From assembly GCA_014843695.1 (NCBI GenBank), contig CM026386.1, forward strand, positions 12,031,814-12,095,813: DNA of 64,000 nt, written 5' to 3'. Source of the DNA: Archivesica marissinica. Lineage: Eukaryota; Mollusca; Bivalvia; Venerida; Vesicomyidae. A program made the position numbers and the translations under genes. The notes below the pieces were generated by a model. It saw nothing but the letters and a program-made list of their open reading frames with translations, was not told the origin of the DNA and ran no database searches. Positions 57,201 to 57,779 of this stretch are shown in pieces. Positions within the stretch are counted from its first letter, which is position 1; every line of letters begins with the position of its first letter.

Positions 57201-57779
57201 TGTTGGGATAATCAGTAATTGTGATTATATGTAATCAATTATAGTGTTGGGATAATCAGTAATTGTGATTATATGTAATCAATTATAGTGTTGGGATAAT
57301 CAGTAATTGTGATTATATGTAATCAATTATAGTGTTGGGATAATCAGTAATTGTGATTATATGTAATCAATTACAGTGTTGGGATAATCAGTAATTGTGA
57401 TTATATGTAATCAATTATAGTGTTGGGATAATCAGTAATTGTGATTATGTAATCAATTATAGTGTTGGGATAATCAGTAATTGTGATTATATGTAATCAA
57501 TTACAGTGTTGGGGTAATCAGTAATCGTGATTAGACGAGCTACCTACCTTCAACAACAACAACAACAACAACAACAACAAGGGAATATGATCACTATTGT
57601 GATACACAGCAATGCACACAATCAGCTACCTACCTTCAACAACAACAAGGGAATATGATCGCTATTGTGATACACAGCAATGCACACAATCAGCTACCTA
57701 CCTGTCTATACGGTGACTCTCCCCAGTGAACAAGAGGCCAGTTAGTTTTGAACACATTATTACAGCAGCATCCAGACAT
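3235..57779 (-). CDS. FBXL20: FBXL2/FBXL20-type F-box/LRR gene, 11 coding exons, 3' end outside window
   Basis: Eleven separate exons on the minus strand, each bounded by AG and GT, join without a phase conflict into 311 codons. The product has an F-box (about residues 43-83; LPKELLLR, IFSFLDVVTLC, LALDGSNWQR) followed by Cys-containing LRRs (about residues 94-311) with repeated motifs such as LNLNNC, ITD and CHHLRHINVSWC. This is the layout of metazoan FBXL2/FBXL20, where the F-box binds SKP1 in an SCF ubiquitin ligase and the LRRs bind substrate; vertebrate FBXL20 acts on synaptic proteins. The vertebrate proteins are about 420-440 residues, so roughly the last 110-130 residues, with the final LRRs and the usual C-terminal CaaX-like tail, should lie left of position 3235. 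FBXL2 and FBXL20 are vertebrate paralogues, so the symbol is a family label. Introns: about 1.7, 7.2, 23.2, 1.0, 1.1, 7.5, 2.5, 3.8, 0.6 and 5.1 kb. Individual exons are listed separately. Confidence 0.95.
3440..3745. repeat. Dispersed repeat, shared with 54150-54330
   Basis: The stretch from gtgatttattcctgataatg to cgatatgaaaccagc recurs in diverged form at 54190-54330. The left part contains the inverted pair gatacggtcacgtg / cacgtgcccgtatc. It lies between exon 11's upstream intron and the 42-bp array. Confidence 0.7.
3762..5752. repeat. Minisatellite, 42-bp unit, about 47 copies
   Basis: The unit is tttacaagtacaatacatac + acactgtaaggcattatgta + ga. Because 42 is divisible by 3, two frames stay open for about 250 codons on the minus strand; the predicted 14-residue repeat has no coding support. 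A related single sequence lies at 3316-3360 beside exon 11. Confidence 0.97.
6022..6195 (+). mobile_element. SINE-B, 5'-truncated copy
   Basis: Carries the SINE-B body (ggtacggtggttgtcatctc, cctcccacacgaatgaccac, ccgcgccaacga) and tail agtgattaacacaagttgat. The tRNA-like head is missing or degraded. See the full copy at 52810. Confidence 0.8.
6639..7200 (+). mobile_element. MITE-E carrying a nested SINE-A
   Basis: Both inverted ends are present (cagggttcattcttgg at left, ctagaatgatccctg at right). The element is split at 6713-6948 by a SINE-A. Removing that insert and one duplication restores the usual MITE-E interior. Confidence 0.92.
6713..6948 (+). mobile_element. SINE-A inserted in MITE-E, with 15-bp TSD
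   Basis: SINE-A starts gtcgtgatagcgcagtgg (A-box-like), has a B-box-like ggagttcgagccc, a body with ccctcgtggcgatggattcc, and a tail gagagtgattaatataagtt ... aaaataaatttgtataaac. The flanking duplication taaatggtgttcttt (6698-6712, 6949-6963) shows retroposition. Confidence 0.95.
7727..8353. repeat. Minisatellite, 68-bp unit, built from the exon 10 3' end and donor
   Basis: Six units carry gacaaaccttaatgcagg, then acgtccagtgacaatg; the start points aacc are at 7731, 7799, 7867, 7935, 8067 and 8135. The true exon border reads gacaaac|cttaaggcatgacatc. Shorter variants lacking the exon part (gacaaacacaatgtccctta) lie at 8215-8330. See findings. Confidence 0.93.
8354..8484 (-). CDS. FBXL20: FBXL20-like exon 10 (LRR, residues 248-291)
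   Basis: A 131-nt exon, acceptor ctatttcag, donor AAG followed by gtttgtca. It reads SITDDALQLIGEHCHDL, then IFLCVSNCQRLSDNAL, then VSIANGCHAL; the split codon AG|T gives Ser. The last part of the exon and its donor are the source of a 68-bp tandem array in the next intron (7727-8345). Confidence 0.96.
8571..8974 (-). mobile_element. SINE-A with extended tandem tail
   Basis: A full SINE-A on the minus strand (8736-8974; B-box ggctcgaactccgggcc read inverted) is followed by about 110 bp of linker and a second copy of the SINE tail (8579-8628). The same arrangement recurs at 17863-18363. Confidence 0.85.
9072..9146 (-). CDS. FBXL20: FBXL20-like exon 9 (LRR, residues 223-247)
   Basis: A 75-nt, phase-0 exon, acceptor gtattttcag, donor gtaagctt. 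It reads ITDIGVGHIAIHCKNI, then RRINLHSCQ, one LRR with the usual C-x(4)-INL-x-(S/T)CQ pattern. A 37-bp minisatellite begins about 40 bp upstream of its acceptor. Confidence 0.95.
9188..10898. repeat. Minisatellite, 32-37-bp unit, about 45 copies, built from a transposon end
   Basis: The unit is acagtcaaacctgtgttagt + ggtcacctctattatat, with variants lacking a few bases of the TA spacer. The first 30 bases match the right terminus of the TA-flanked MITE at 42138-42315. Confidence 0.96.
10937..11184. mobile_element. MITE-G copy
   Basis: MITE-G has ends ttaacccttaacctgcc / ggcaggttaagggttaa and an interior with gatcaggatctatgttgttt, ccgaatagcaaacagcatag and cctgatcagacggcac. This copy has a short internal duplication of gacggaatgtgcaaa. 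TTAA-bounded ends suggest a piggyBac-like non-autonomous element (inference). Confidence 0.75.
11185..11908. other. Intronic DNA without recognised feature
   Basis: AT-rich sequence in intron 8. No LRR-coding exon, repeat unit or known element seen on either strand. Confidence 0.5.
11909..12628. repeat. Minisatellite, 18-bp unit, about 40 copies
   Basis: The unit is gtagagtgtggaccagat, with gagcat and gagttt variants and occasional 3-bp expansions (ggaccaccagat). All frames on both strands stay open for long stretches, a periodicity artefact. Confidence 0.97.
12716..12948. repeat. Minisatellite, 77-bp unit, 3 copies, carrying the exon 8 3' end and donor
   Basis: Units start at 12716, 12793 and 12870; the last is shortened to 71 bp and runs into the real exon. 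Each contains cactttac|ctgaatacaccc then tttacagatga, identical to the last 23 nt of exon 8 plus its intron border, followed by unrelated ggttccttagaggggtagg. Confidence 0.95.
12949..13075 (-). CDS. FBXL20: FBXL20-like exon 8 (LRR, residues 180-222)
   Basis: A 127-nt exon, acceptor catttcag, donor CAG followed by gtaaagtg. It reads DGCHHLRHINVSWCKDVT, then NDGLEALARGC, then LKLEEFICKGCIQ. ISWCDQVTKDGI and LARGC-type motifs are typical of FBXL2/FBXL20. The last 23 nt and the donor are repeated three times in the following intron, and the 5' end has a dead copy near 13835. Confidence 0.97.
13185..13492 (+). mobile_element. SINE-A with internal tail duplication
   Basis: The head lacks the A-box part. 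The B-box-like agagttcgaatctcg and body are clear. The segment from aaattccatgttgc to aacttgcttcgca occurs twice (about 13262-13368 and 13369-13465). Confidence 0.85.
13574..13798 (-). mobile_element. SINE-B with 15-bp TSD
   Basis: An inverted SINE-B (ggtccgaggatcgaacccg, cgtgtgggaggaaaccag) with direct repeats acataataatttcta on both sides (about 13559 and 13801). Confidence 0.88.
13833..13886 (-). pseudogene. Dead partial copy of exon 8
   Basis: The stretch ttacaccatgattcattgat + atgtcgtaaatcctagcacc matches exon 8 (ttacaccaggatacattgat + atgtcgtaaatgatggcacc). On the minus strand it has an acceptor-like ttacag before the copy. An in-frame TAG and the loss of the 3' half make it non-coding. 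Confidence 0.8.
13899..14036. mobile_element. MITE-G, left part
   Basis: Starts after TTAA with cccttagcctgccg and runs to ccgaatagcaa, where the 60-bp array begins. It pairs with the right part at 15372-15536. Confidence 0.8.
14044..15345. repeat. Minisatellite, 60-bp unit, about 22 copies, carrying a SINE head
   Basis: The unit is ttaataggttgacttgattc + tacactttgttggaagtcgt + gatagcgtagtggtagtgca. The last 20-25 bases match the A-box head of SINE-A. Two units are 4-5 bp shorter. The 461-codon minus-strand frame is a periodicity artefact. Confidence 0.96.
15309..15368 (+). other. tRNA-like remnant at the end of the 60-bp array
   Basis: The last unit departs from the array after tggtagtgcatt and continues ttcctcggttgtgagaggtt + cagacttcgcgcc. 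An A-box-like gatagcatagtggtag and a B-box-like aggttcagacttc lie at tRNA spacing. It may be the ancestral sequence from which the array units were cut. Confidence 0.5.
15372..15536. mobile_element. MITE-G, right part
   Basis: Runs from gtaacatcgtgtctgatcag to ggcaggttaaggg, ending at TTAA. Its first 65 bp repeat the middle of the left part at 13970-14034, so the array is bracketed by a duplicated stretch of MITE-G. Confidence 0.8.
15562..15657 (-). CDS. FBXL20: FBXL20-like exon 7 (LRR, residues 148-180)
   Basis: A 96-nt exon, acceptor tatttcag, donor AG followed by gtaaaaca. It reads TCESIGRHSKKLQHIDL, then SSCQCVTDKALKFI. It aligns with the family segment containing KLRHLDLASC. Both neighbouring splice phases agree. 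Confidence 0.95.
15950..16778. repeat. Minisatellite, mixed 23/30-bp unit
   Basis: Units tgattcctgttaaatgctgttac (23 bp) and a longer form with tgattacaggttcctg inserted (30 bp). The longer form dominates after 16310. Confidence 0.95.
16783..16925 (-). mobile_element. SINE-A, degraded copy
   Basis: Recognisable as ccattaggaatccgatcgcc, cgggagagaga, aagggcacaatcgta and a B-box remnant; the head and tail are eroded. Confidence 0.75.
16990..17860. other. Intronic DNA; 17400-17530 repeats at 42405-42530
   Basis: Mostly unassigned AT-rich sequence. The stretch ttacctcccttggcagataa ... ggaatcc ... ataataaatgtgat recurs diverged at 42410-42515, so it is a low-copy dispersed repeat. No exon seen. 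Confidence 0.55.
17863..18363 (+). mobile_element. SINE-A with extended tandem tail
   Basis: SINE-A (17863-18097) is followed by linker cagtctataactgcacac ... atatattcc, a second SINE tail (18190-18258) and the linker again. It has the same architecture as 8571-8974. Confidence 0.85.
18541..18740 (+). mobile_element. SINE-D, 3'-truncated copy
   Basis: SINE-D has a tRNA-like head: gatctgtagcccagtgg (A-box), ctggactggtaatccag (stem with a GGT anticodon position, Thr-like), and ggttcgatccc (B-box). The body contains gggacgttaaaccgaggtc. This copy stops after ctggaatgggtcc. It is a SINE and not a tRNA gene, because the body recurs in six other places. Confidence 0.88.
18755..19545 (+). pseudogene. 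Non-LTR retrotransposon fragment (3' end of pol)
   Basis: The plus frame from about 18762 reads RQAARFIKKNIRSRNEGC, then RTRMLQDLQLTSLQQ, then FNRLVYLHNILTG, typical of the region after the reverse transcriptase of LINE elements. Near 19420-19540 another frame gives FNKTIV, then DTISARSLEAFRTAL and a stop, the usual end of such ORFs. Frameshifts, stops and a run of 13 G at 18932-18944 show it is dead. Confidence 0.75.
19590..20214. repeat. Hexanucleotide-derived microsatellite (gatatt/gataca)
   Basis: Irregular mixtures of gatatt, gataca and gatata over about 625 bp, starting some 45 bp after the LINE fragment. Confidence 0.95.
20281..21578. repeat. Minisatellite, 47-bp unit, about 27 copies
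   Basis: The unit is gtttacacaaataaaagcaa + gctaaagatgctcaatgacc + tggccta. Two short irregular inserts lie near 20415-20490 and 20720-20740. Each unit holds tgacct, a nuclear-receptor half-site sequence. Confidence 0.96.
21743..22192 (-). mobile_element. SINE-C split by MITE-F
   Basis: SINE-C parts at 21743-21794 (ggcagcttacctaaca, ggcaggcttcag) and 22041-22192 (accagtatttgatgcacc to accacggtggcgg) join into one element once MITE-F at 21799-22036 and one TTAA are removed. Confidence 0.9.
21799..22036 (+). mobile_element. MITE-F inserted in SINE-C at TTAA
   Basis: MITE-F is about 238 bp with ends ccctttcaacacc / ggtgttgaatggg, an internal palindrome gagccggctcgtgacgagcc, and no ORF. TTAA lies on both sides. 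The SINE-C consensus has a single TTAA (gcggttaaccagtac) at this spot, giving a direct empty-site comparison. Confidence 0.93.
22262..23116. repeat. Minisatellite, 33-bp unit, about 26 copies
   Basis: The unit is gcactgatcaaacatggtgc + ggagggaacaaaa. Variants gcgga/gtgga and aaaag/aagag cluster in runs, so expansion was local. Three frames stay open for about 300 codons because the unit is 11 codons long. It ends about 40 bp from the exon 6 donor. Confidence 0.96.
23159..23227 (-). CDS. FBXL20: FBXL20-like exon 6 (LRR, residues 125-148)
   Basis: A 69-nt exon, acceptor tgtttacag, donor CT followed by gtaagtac. It reads KFAEQCSNIEELNLNNC and KKLTD, with a split codon at each end (CA|A Gln, CT|T Leu). 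It aligns with the family segment around NIEVLNLNGC. The donor is about 40 bp from the 33-bp array at 22262-23116. Confidence 0.95.
23290..23690. other. Intronic DNA without recognised feature
   Basis: A/T-homopolymer-rich sequence between exon 6's acceptor side and a SINE-D. Nothing recognised. Confidence 0.5.
23698..23985 (+). mobile_element. SINE-D, near full length
   Basis: The head cagatctgtagtccagtgg, the Thr-like anticodon stem, the B-box ggttcgatcccc and the 3' end gcaaccggtagcgacgataa + ataaacg are all present. Confidence 0.9.
24172..24335. mobile_element. MITE-G, short copy beside exon 5
   Basis: Ends cccttaaactgcc / ggcaggttaaggg with interior gatcaggatctatgttgttt. The right end lies about 15 bp from the exon 5 donor (24350). 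Confidence 0.8.
24351..24445 (-). CDS. FBXL20: FBXL20-like exon 5 (first LRR, residues 94-125)
   Basis: A 95-nt exon, acceptor tttgacag, donor CA followed by gtatgtag. It reads APVVENISKRCGGFLKE, then LSLKGCQNITDDAL. VVENISKRCGGFL is close to invariant in FBXL2/FBXL20. The exon ends with two bases of a Gln codon that the A of exon 6 completes. MITE-G ends about 15 bp from the donor. Confidence 0.96.
24680..25130. mobile_element. hAT-like MITE, 16-bp inverted ends
   Basis: Termini cagggttcccacagac and gtctgtgggaaccctg are perfect inverses; tcaat is duplicated on both sides (24675-24679, 25131-25135). The subterminal regions repeat caaggactttt and caaggagtttt. CAGGG ends suggest hAT, but a 5-bp duplication is not the typical 8. 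Confidence 0.85.
25165..25400 (-). pseudogene. Degenerate tandem copies of exon 4 in intron 4
   Basis: The best copy (25245-25315) has ccttgacatcaacttggaaa, tcaagaagatcaac and gttactgccatcaag, in the order of exon 4. It still reads LDGSN ... DLLDFQVDVK on the minus strand but lacks a GT donor (gccact). Weaker copies lie near 25336-25390 and 25180-25215, spaced about 70-86 bp. Confidence 0.75.
25419..25493 (-). CDS. FBXL20: FBXL20-like exon 4 (end of F-box, residues 69-93)
   Basis: A 75-nt exon, phase 0 at both ends, acceptor gtatttcag and donor gtaactta. It reads YWNLLALDGSNWQR and then VDLFDFQVDVK, matching the conserved LALDGSNWQR-DLFDFQ block of FBXL2/FBXL20. Degenerate copies of this exon lie in the next intron (25170-25390), and a 24-bp minisatellite starts about 30 bp before its acceptor. 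Confidence 0.96.
25525..26085. repeat. Minisatellite, 24-bp unit, upstream of exon 4
   Basis: The unit is cttctcatcgactgtatcag + ctaa. On the minus strand it reads as DEKLADTV-type octapeptides, one frame of which continues into exon 4. Confidence 0.94.
26090..26790. other. Intron 3 DNA without recognised feature
   Basis: AT-rich, no array, SINE or coding signal seen. A short local duplication of aaatactaatttc lies near 26562-26605. Confidence 0.5.
26798..27102 (+). mobile_element. MITE-E, full copy, TSD cattga
   Basis: Starts cagggttcattctagg and ends ctagaatgatccctg, with cattga at 26792-26797 and 27103-27108. This is a good reference copy of the family. Confidence 0.93.
27320..27385 (-). 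mobile_element. SINE-D, 3' fragment
   Basis: tttatttatcgttgctaccg + gttgcccatatgagcgacg is the inverted 3' end of SINE-D. Confidence 0.8.
27863..28260 (+). mobile_element. SINE-L (class II tRNA-like head), head duplicated in tandem
   Basis: A head with catccatggctgagtggtta and a B-box gttcgaatccc occurs twice (about 27863-27985 and 27990-28125). Only the second is followed by the body (gtggaaggtgggtagttcta, acagggggcctcctccac). The body resembles, from memory, a conserved domain of mollusc SINEs. Confidence 0.75.
28636..29283. mobile_element. Nested inverted-repeat elements
   Basis: A near-perfect palindrome (28655-28790: gaatatggaatatatctc and gagatatattccatattc around a short centre) abuts an element with inverted ends ttttattttatgctaa (about 28799) and ttagcataaaataaa (about 29263). 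No coding seen. Confidence 0.6.
29325..29485. repeat. Minisatellite, 19-bp unit, about 9 copies
   Basis: The unit ataggaagaagttaatggc is repeated with almost no variation, suggesting recent expansion. Confidence 0.96.
29565..30523. repeat. Minisatellite, 36-bp unit, about 27 copies
   Basis: The unit is agctcaaagtagggagaagt + gagacagcactgggag, nearly identical between copies; single-base deletions near 30126, 30181 and 30279 break the otherwise open frame. Confidence 0.97.
30766..31990. repeat. Minisatellite, 51-bp unit, about 24 copies
   Basis: The unit is cgcagcagaggtcgacaata + gattttcaagatgaccagaa + tggcagtctaa. Two variants alternate irregularly (aatagatttt / aacagatgtt). It is 17 codons long and open on both strands for more than 420 codons; I treat it as a satellite. 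Confidence 0.96.
32065..32330 (+). mobile_element. SINE-C, full copy with TSD
   Basis: Runs from gtccacctccgcggtcgag to gcgtaaaacccgaaatataa. Target duplication tatctgaatca on both sides (about 32054 and 32331). Confidence 0.92.
32425..32655. mobile_element. Palindromic MITE-like element
   Basis: Inverted ends around gtcatatgatattttcaccc and gggtgaaaatctcatgtgac. Interior repeats of ggtgaaaatatcgcgcg on both strands, and ggttagggttagggttaa near the centre. No ORF. Confidence 0.7.
33030..33322 (-). mobile_element. MITE-E, inverted copy
   Basis: Begins cagggatcattctagagg and ends gacctagaatgaaccctg. Flanked by aagtg (33025-33029 and 33323-33327). Confidence 0.92.
33344..33625 (+). mobile_element. 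Dispersed element K (inverted twin at 48846-49133)
   Basis: Contains ccaatatgtaaaatattgga twice as inverted pairs, then ccagtccaatatta, tggactgcaagtacaaaggt and atgacgtcac. The same blocks occur in reverse order and strand at 48846-49133. Confidence 0.75.
33664..33838. mobile_element. MITE-G subfamily copy
   Basis: Interior gatcaggatctatgttgttt, gaatagcaaacagcatagag, and right end tatccagaatcaaatggg before TTAA. The left end is lost. A close relative is at 42598-42829. Confidence 0.75.
33976..34075 (+). mobile_element. SINE-B, 3' fragment
   Basis: aaccacatttacgctttcat + ccgcgccaacgagagtgatt, then the shared A/B tail up to cgttgtaaaataaata. Confidence 0.85.
34403..34685 (+). mobile_element. 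SINE-D, full copy
   Basis: Head gacggatctgtagtcctgtgg, B-box ggttcgatccc, body gggactttaaaccgaggtg, 3' end gcaaccggtagcgacgataa. Confidence 0.9.
34735..36360. repeat. Minisatellite, 63-bp unit with higher-order repeat
   Basis: The unit is gaacagggaacaagcagcag + atttagagtggtcgtcccag + ctctacttccttacaaacat + tct. A set of variants (aaatattct; caaacagc; tacatcc; cccactc; agcttta; tctgcattctg) recurs in the same order about 384 bp apart (34931 and 35315). Confidence 0.95.
36365..36875. other. Intron 3 DNA without recognised feature
   Basis: Unassigned AT-rich sequence between the 63-bp array and a SINE-D; no exon or known element seen. Confidence 0.5.
36878..37150 (+). mobile_element. SINE-D, full copy
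   Basis: tagtccagtggtaacacgct head, Thr-like stem, B-box ggtttgatccc and 3' end acaataaataaacgtaa, followed by a T run. Confidence 0.88.
37163..37285. repeat. Dispersed repeat, uninterrupted version of 48225-48650
   Basis: tttaaagggccagccatttc ... cttgtatgccaggtgcaagg matches 48235-48262 plus 48570-48640, where a SINE-D interrupts it. Confidence 0.75.
37300..37410 (-). mobile_element. tRNA-like SINE head
   Basis: On the minus strand: ctccgtggcctagtggttaa (A-box), gcgtccgcctatggagcagg and a B-box-like aaggtttgaacctt. No matching body was seen, so this is a fragment. Confidence 0.55.
37439..37733. mobile_element. Two SINE-C fragments with converging orientation
   Basis: A plus-strand SINE-C head (37439-37512, gcctccgtggttgagtgg to cgggttcgaacg) runs into a minus-strand copy (about 37535-37733, gcagattacctaacaacacc to actcgatcacaaag). 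Confidence 0.8.
37755..38565. repeat. Minisatellite, 21-bp unit, about 38 copies
   Basis: The unit is caccaatacacccatgtatta, with occasional 9-12-bp partial units that shift the frame. Each unit carries a CCAAT pentamer. Confidence 0.96.
38706..38938 (+). mobile_element. MITE-F at TTAA
   Basis: ccctttcaacaccacagacc at left, ggtgtcgaatggg at right, TTAA on both sides, internal gagccggctcgtgacgagcc palindrome. Confidence 0.92.
38942..39117 (-). mobile_element. SINE-A, 3'-truncated copy directly after MITE-F
   Basis: Inverted: gaatccattgcaacgaggga, aagggcacaatcacaacggc, then an eroded B-box. The 3' tail is absent because the copy abuts MITE-F. Confidence 0.82.
39388..39658 (-). mobile_element. 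SINE-D, inverted copy
   Basis: Starts at the 3' end acgctaccagttgcccatat and ends at the head gttaccacaggactatagat; B-box gggatcgaacctgcg. Confidence 0.85.
39660..40305. other. Intron 3 DNA; short (ATC)n near 40004
   Basis: Unassigned apart from a six-copy catcat microsatellite at about 40003-40021. Confidence 0.5.
40310..41215. repeat. Minisatellite, 55-bp unit, about 16 copies, decaying to 41600
   Basis: The unit is ttggaagtcaagatcgtgtg + cttagatttactggcagttc + tctctgaattaaagg. Copies diverge progressively beyond 41215, with a C/T-rich stretch at 41231-41310 in between. Confidence 0.93.
41819..42051 (+). mobile_element. MITE-E, diverged copy
   Basis: cagcgctcaattctagg at left, aatgagccctg at right; flanked by aaaacg (41813-41818 and 42053-42058). 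Confidence 0.82.
42138..42315. mobile_element. TA-flanked MITE (Tc1/mariner-like)
   Basis: Inverted ends cagtcaaacctgt and acaggtttgactg, flanked by TA. About 178 bp, no ORF. The right end (gaggtgaccactaacacagg) is the sequence amplified in the array at 9188-10898. Confidence 0.82.
42598..42829. mobile_element. MITE-G subfamily, full copy
   Basis: Ends cccatttcattctggatac / gtatccagaatcaaatggg between TTAA-like borders; interior gatctatgttgtttgctaca and gaatagcaaacagcatagag. Confidence 0.82.
43056..43322 (+). mobile_element. SINE-C, full copy with 13-bp TSD
   Basis: ggtccgcctccgtggtcgag head, B-box cacgggttcgagcccc, end gcgtaaaacccgaaatataa. The duplication ttgtgtttatttc flanks it (43043-43055, 43323-43335). 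Confidence 0.94.
43458..43947. mobile_element. TTAA-bounded inverted-repeat element
   Basis: Left end ttaaagcgacatt and right end gtgtcgctttaa are inverted. About 490 bp without a credible ORF. A further inverted match (gagataatgtcgctt) lies inside. Confidence 0.65.
44059..44294 (+). mobile_element. MITE-F at TTAA
   Basis: ccctttcaacaccacatacc to ggtgttgaatgggg, with internal palindrome ggctcgtaacgagcc. Confidence 0.9.
44500..45095. repeat. Minisatellite, 14/16-bp unit, about 40 copies
   Basis: The unit is aaacaggaagtctg, with aaacagaggaagtctg and aagtttgatac variants. Each normal unit holds caggaagt, an ETS-type core. Confidence 0.95.
45400..45857. repeat. Minisatellite, 23-bp unit, about 20 copies
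   Basis: The unit is cccaagatatgtgatttactgag, with ctcaag and atgtgtgatcta variants. Confidence 0.95.
46040..47305. repeat. Minisatellite, 40-bp unit, split by MITE-E
   Basis: The unit is cagtctgtcgaatattccag + aatacagccaggttataaaa. Copies fill 46040-46888 and resume at 47177-47305 after the MITE. Eight units contain a perfect gaannttcnngaa and most contain tataaaa. Confidence 0.96.
46889..47176 (-). mobile_element. MITE-E inserted in the 40-bp array
   Basis: Begins cagtgatcattctagagg and ends gaccgagaatgaaccctg; array units continue on both sides. Flanks ggtta / ggtaa look like a mutated target duplication. Confidence 0.92.
47306..47798. other. Intron 3 DNA without recognised feature
   Basis: AT-rich unassigned sequence between the 40-bp array and a SINE-B. 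Confidence 0.5.
47800..48017 (-). mobile_element. SINE-B, inverted copy
   Basis: taagcttaaactttatttat tail, cactctcgttggcgcggatg body, ggtccgaggatcgaacccgg B-box; head partly lost. Confidence 0.88.
48267..48552 (+). mobile_element. SINE-D with target duplication in an older repeat
   Basis: Full SINE-D (ggcggatctgtagtccagtg to gcgacgctaaataaacg). tgacctgt occurs on both sides (about 48256 and 48565). The surrounding repeat is uninterrupted at 37163-37285. Confidence 0.9.
48743..48797 (-). CDS. FBXL20: FBXL20-like exon 3 (F-box core, residues 51-68)
   Basis: A 55-nt exon between acceptor cttttcag and donor gtaagact. It completes the Arg codon and reads IFSFLDVVTLCRCAQVSK, nearly identical to the SKP1-contact part of vertebrate FBXL20. 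It is isolated between a 7.2-kb and a 23-kb intron and too short for simple ORF finding. Confidence 0.96.
48846..49133 (-). mobile_element. Dispersed element K, inverted copy
   Basis: Same blocks as 33344-33625 in reverse: gtgacgtcatacctttgtac, ccactattattaatattgga, atccaatatgtaaaatattg. Lies about 50 bp upstream of the exon 3 acceptor. Confidence 0.75.
49134..50238. other. Intron 2 DNA; SINE-C fragment near 49285-49360
   Basis: aagttcgagcccatttgagc + gatgggcagtttacctaaca is a SINE-C remnant. At 49875-50030 the inverted phrases gtgtaggccgtggcctacac and ggcctacac suggest another small element. The rest is unassigned. Confidence 0.5.
50239..50581 (+). mobile_element. MITE-E, copy with duplicated right end
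   Basis: cagagttcattctaagtcag at left. The block ggcccccagag ... gggcgactatttc occurs twice (50420-50465 and 50500-50560). The right end is eroded. Confidence 0.82.
50785..50957 (-). mobile_element. SINE-A, 5'-truncated
   Basis: Starts with the tail ataccaatttattttagctc and ends within aagggcacaatcgtaacgg; the tRNA-like head is missing. A MITE-G fragment (50690-50765, ctgatctggctctatgctgt) precedes it. Confidence 0.85.
51376..51603 (-). mobile_element. SINE-A, full inverted copy
   Basis: Tail tttatacaaatttattttag, body gatggaatccatcgccacga, B-box ggggctcgaactccgg, A-box cactgcgctatcacgac. tgttcatt flanks both sides. Confidence 0.92.
51945..52356 (-). pseudogene. L1-like retrotransposon pol fragment
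   Basis: The minus frame reads LKNVMYKFLWNNKPDKIAR, then IIQDYEEGGGVKMLDIENF, then SLKASWIKRI, the post-RT region of L1-type ORF2. Further on, another frame gives FYKDWFIKGIQYIE-like residues. Stops and frameshifts are present. MITE-F cuts its upstream end at 52357; a related stretch follows at 52600-52750. Confidence 0.8.
52357..52589 (-). mobile_element. MITE-F inserted in the L1-like fragment
   Basis: cccattcaacaccaagtaac at left, gcggtgttgaaaggg at right, TTAA on both sides, internal palindrome inverted. Confidence 0.92.
52810..53062 (+). mobile_element. SINE-B, full copy
   Basis: The tRNA-like head gattagcgcagtggttaaca + cgctcgcttctcac with B-box gggttcgatcctcgg, body ggtacggtggtcgccagata, cctcccacacaaatgaccac, tail gagagtgattaatataaggt ... 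aataaagtttaaac. Confidence 0.93.
53065..53884. other. Intron 2 DNA; MITE-G fragment at 53398-53512
   Basis: gatctggatctatgttgttt and cattccatccaatttattcg mark the MITE-G piece, followed by a gacggacg short repeat. The rest is unassigned; no exon seen. Confidence 0.55.
53886..54105 (+). mobile_element. SINE-A
   Basis: gtagcgcgttcgcttcacgt head, B-box ggagttcgagccccgc, full body and tail. The first few bases of the head are lost. Confidence 0.9.
54417..54552 (-). mobile_element. SINE-B, partial
   Basis: Tail aagcttaaactttatttctt to body gtgtcggaggaaaccggagt; stops before the tRNA-like head. Confidence 0.85.
54631..54856 (-). mobile_element. SINE-A, full inverted copy
   Basis: Tail tttatacaaatttattttag to A-box cactgcgctatcacgactt. 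It shares several substitutions with the copy at 51376 (gttatttcaacttatataaa), so the two are close relatives. Confidence 0.92.
55076..55378 (+). mobile_element. MITE-E, full copy, TSD atgtat
   Basis: Left end slightly shortened (caggtctaggtcag), right end ctagaatgatccctg; atgtat at 55070-55075 and 55379-55384. Confidence 0.92.
55588..55778. repeat. Minisatellite, 24-bp unit, about 8 copies
   Basis: The unit is tctatataagtataaaattctcac, about 180 bp from the exon 2 donor. Confidence 0.95.
55959..56029 (-). CDS. FBXL20: FBXL20-like exon 2 (start of F-box, residues 27-50)
   Basis: The acceptor is atatttccag and the donor is AG followed by gtacgt. The exon has 71 nt: 23 codons plus 2 nt. It reads VSQVSITDDDAQINRK and then LPKELLL, the hallmark first helix of the FBXL2/FBXL20 F-box. 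The split codon AG|A gives the Arg of LLLR. Confidence 0.94.
56094..56335 (+). mobile_element. SINE-C
   Basis: gtccgcctccgtggtcgagt head, B-box cacgggttcgagccccgc, end gcgtaaaacccgaac. The interior near the 3' end is slightly deleted. It lies about 65 bp upstream of the exon 2 acceptor. Confidence 0.9.
56427..56660 (+). mobile_element. MITE-F at TTAA
   Basis: ccctttcaacaccacagacc to ggtgttgaatagag, TTAA on both sides, palindrome gagccggctcgtgacgagcc intact. Confidence 0.92.
56929..57528. repeat. Minisatellite, 44-bp unit, about 13 copies, in intron 1
   Basis: The unit is tagtgttgggataatcagta + attgtgattatatgtaatca + atta. Nearly every copy holds taatcaatta. Confidence 0.96.
57536..57701. 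repeat. Duplicated exon 1 donor region with (AAC)n
   Basis: agctacctacc + ttcaacaacaac occurs at about 57538 and 57624, each followed by gggaatatgatc and gtgatacacagcaatgcaca. The third agctacctac (57693) is the real donor of exon 1. The first copy carries an expanded caacaa run. Confidence 0.9.
57702..57779 (-). CDS. FBXL20: FBXL20-like exon 1 (start codon, residues 1-26)
   Basis: The exon opens with ATG and reads MSGCCCNNVFKTNWP, then LVHWGESPYRQ, ending in phase 0 at CAG followed by the donor gtaggtag. It joins in frame to exon 2. I chose this ATG because it is the only Met in the exon and the donor fits; the frame stays open a little upstream, so an earlier start cannot be excluded. The N-terminus is unlike the vertebrate one. 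The Cys cluster at residues 4-6 might be acylated, which is inference. The donor sequence is repeated twice in the intron that follows. Confidence 0.85.
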
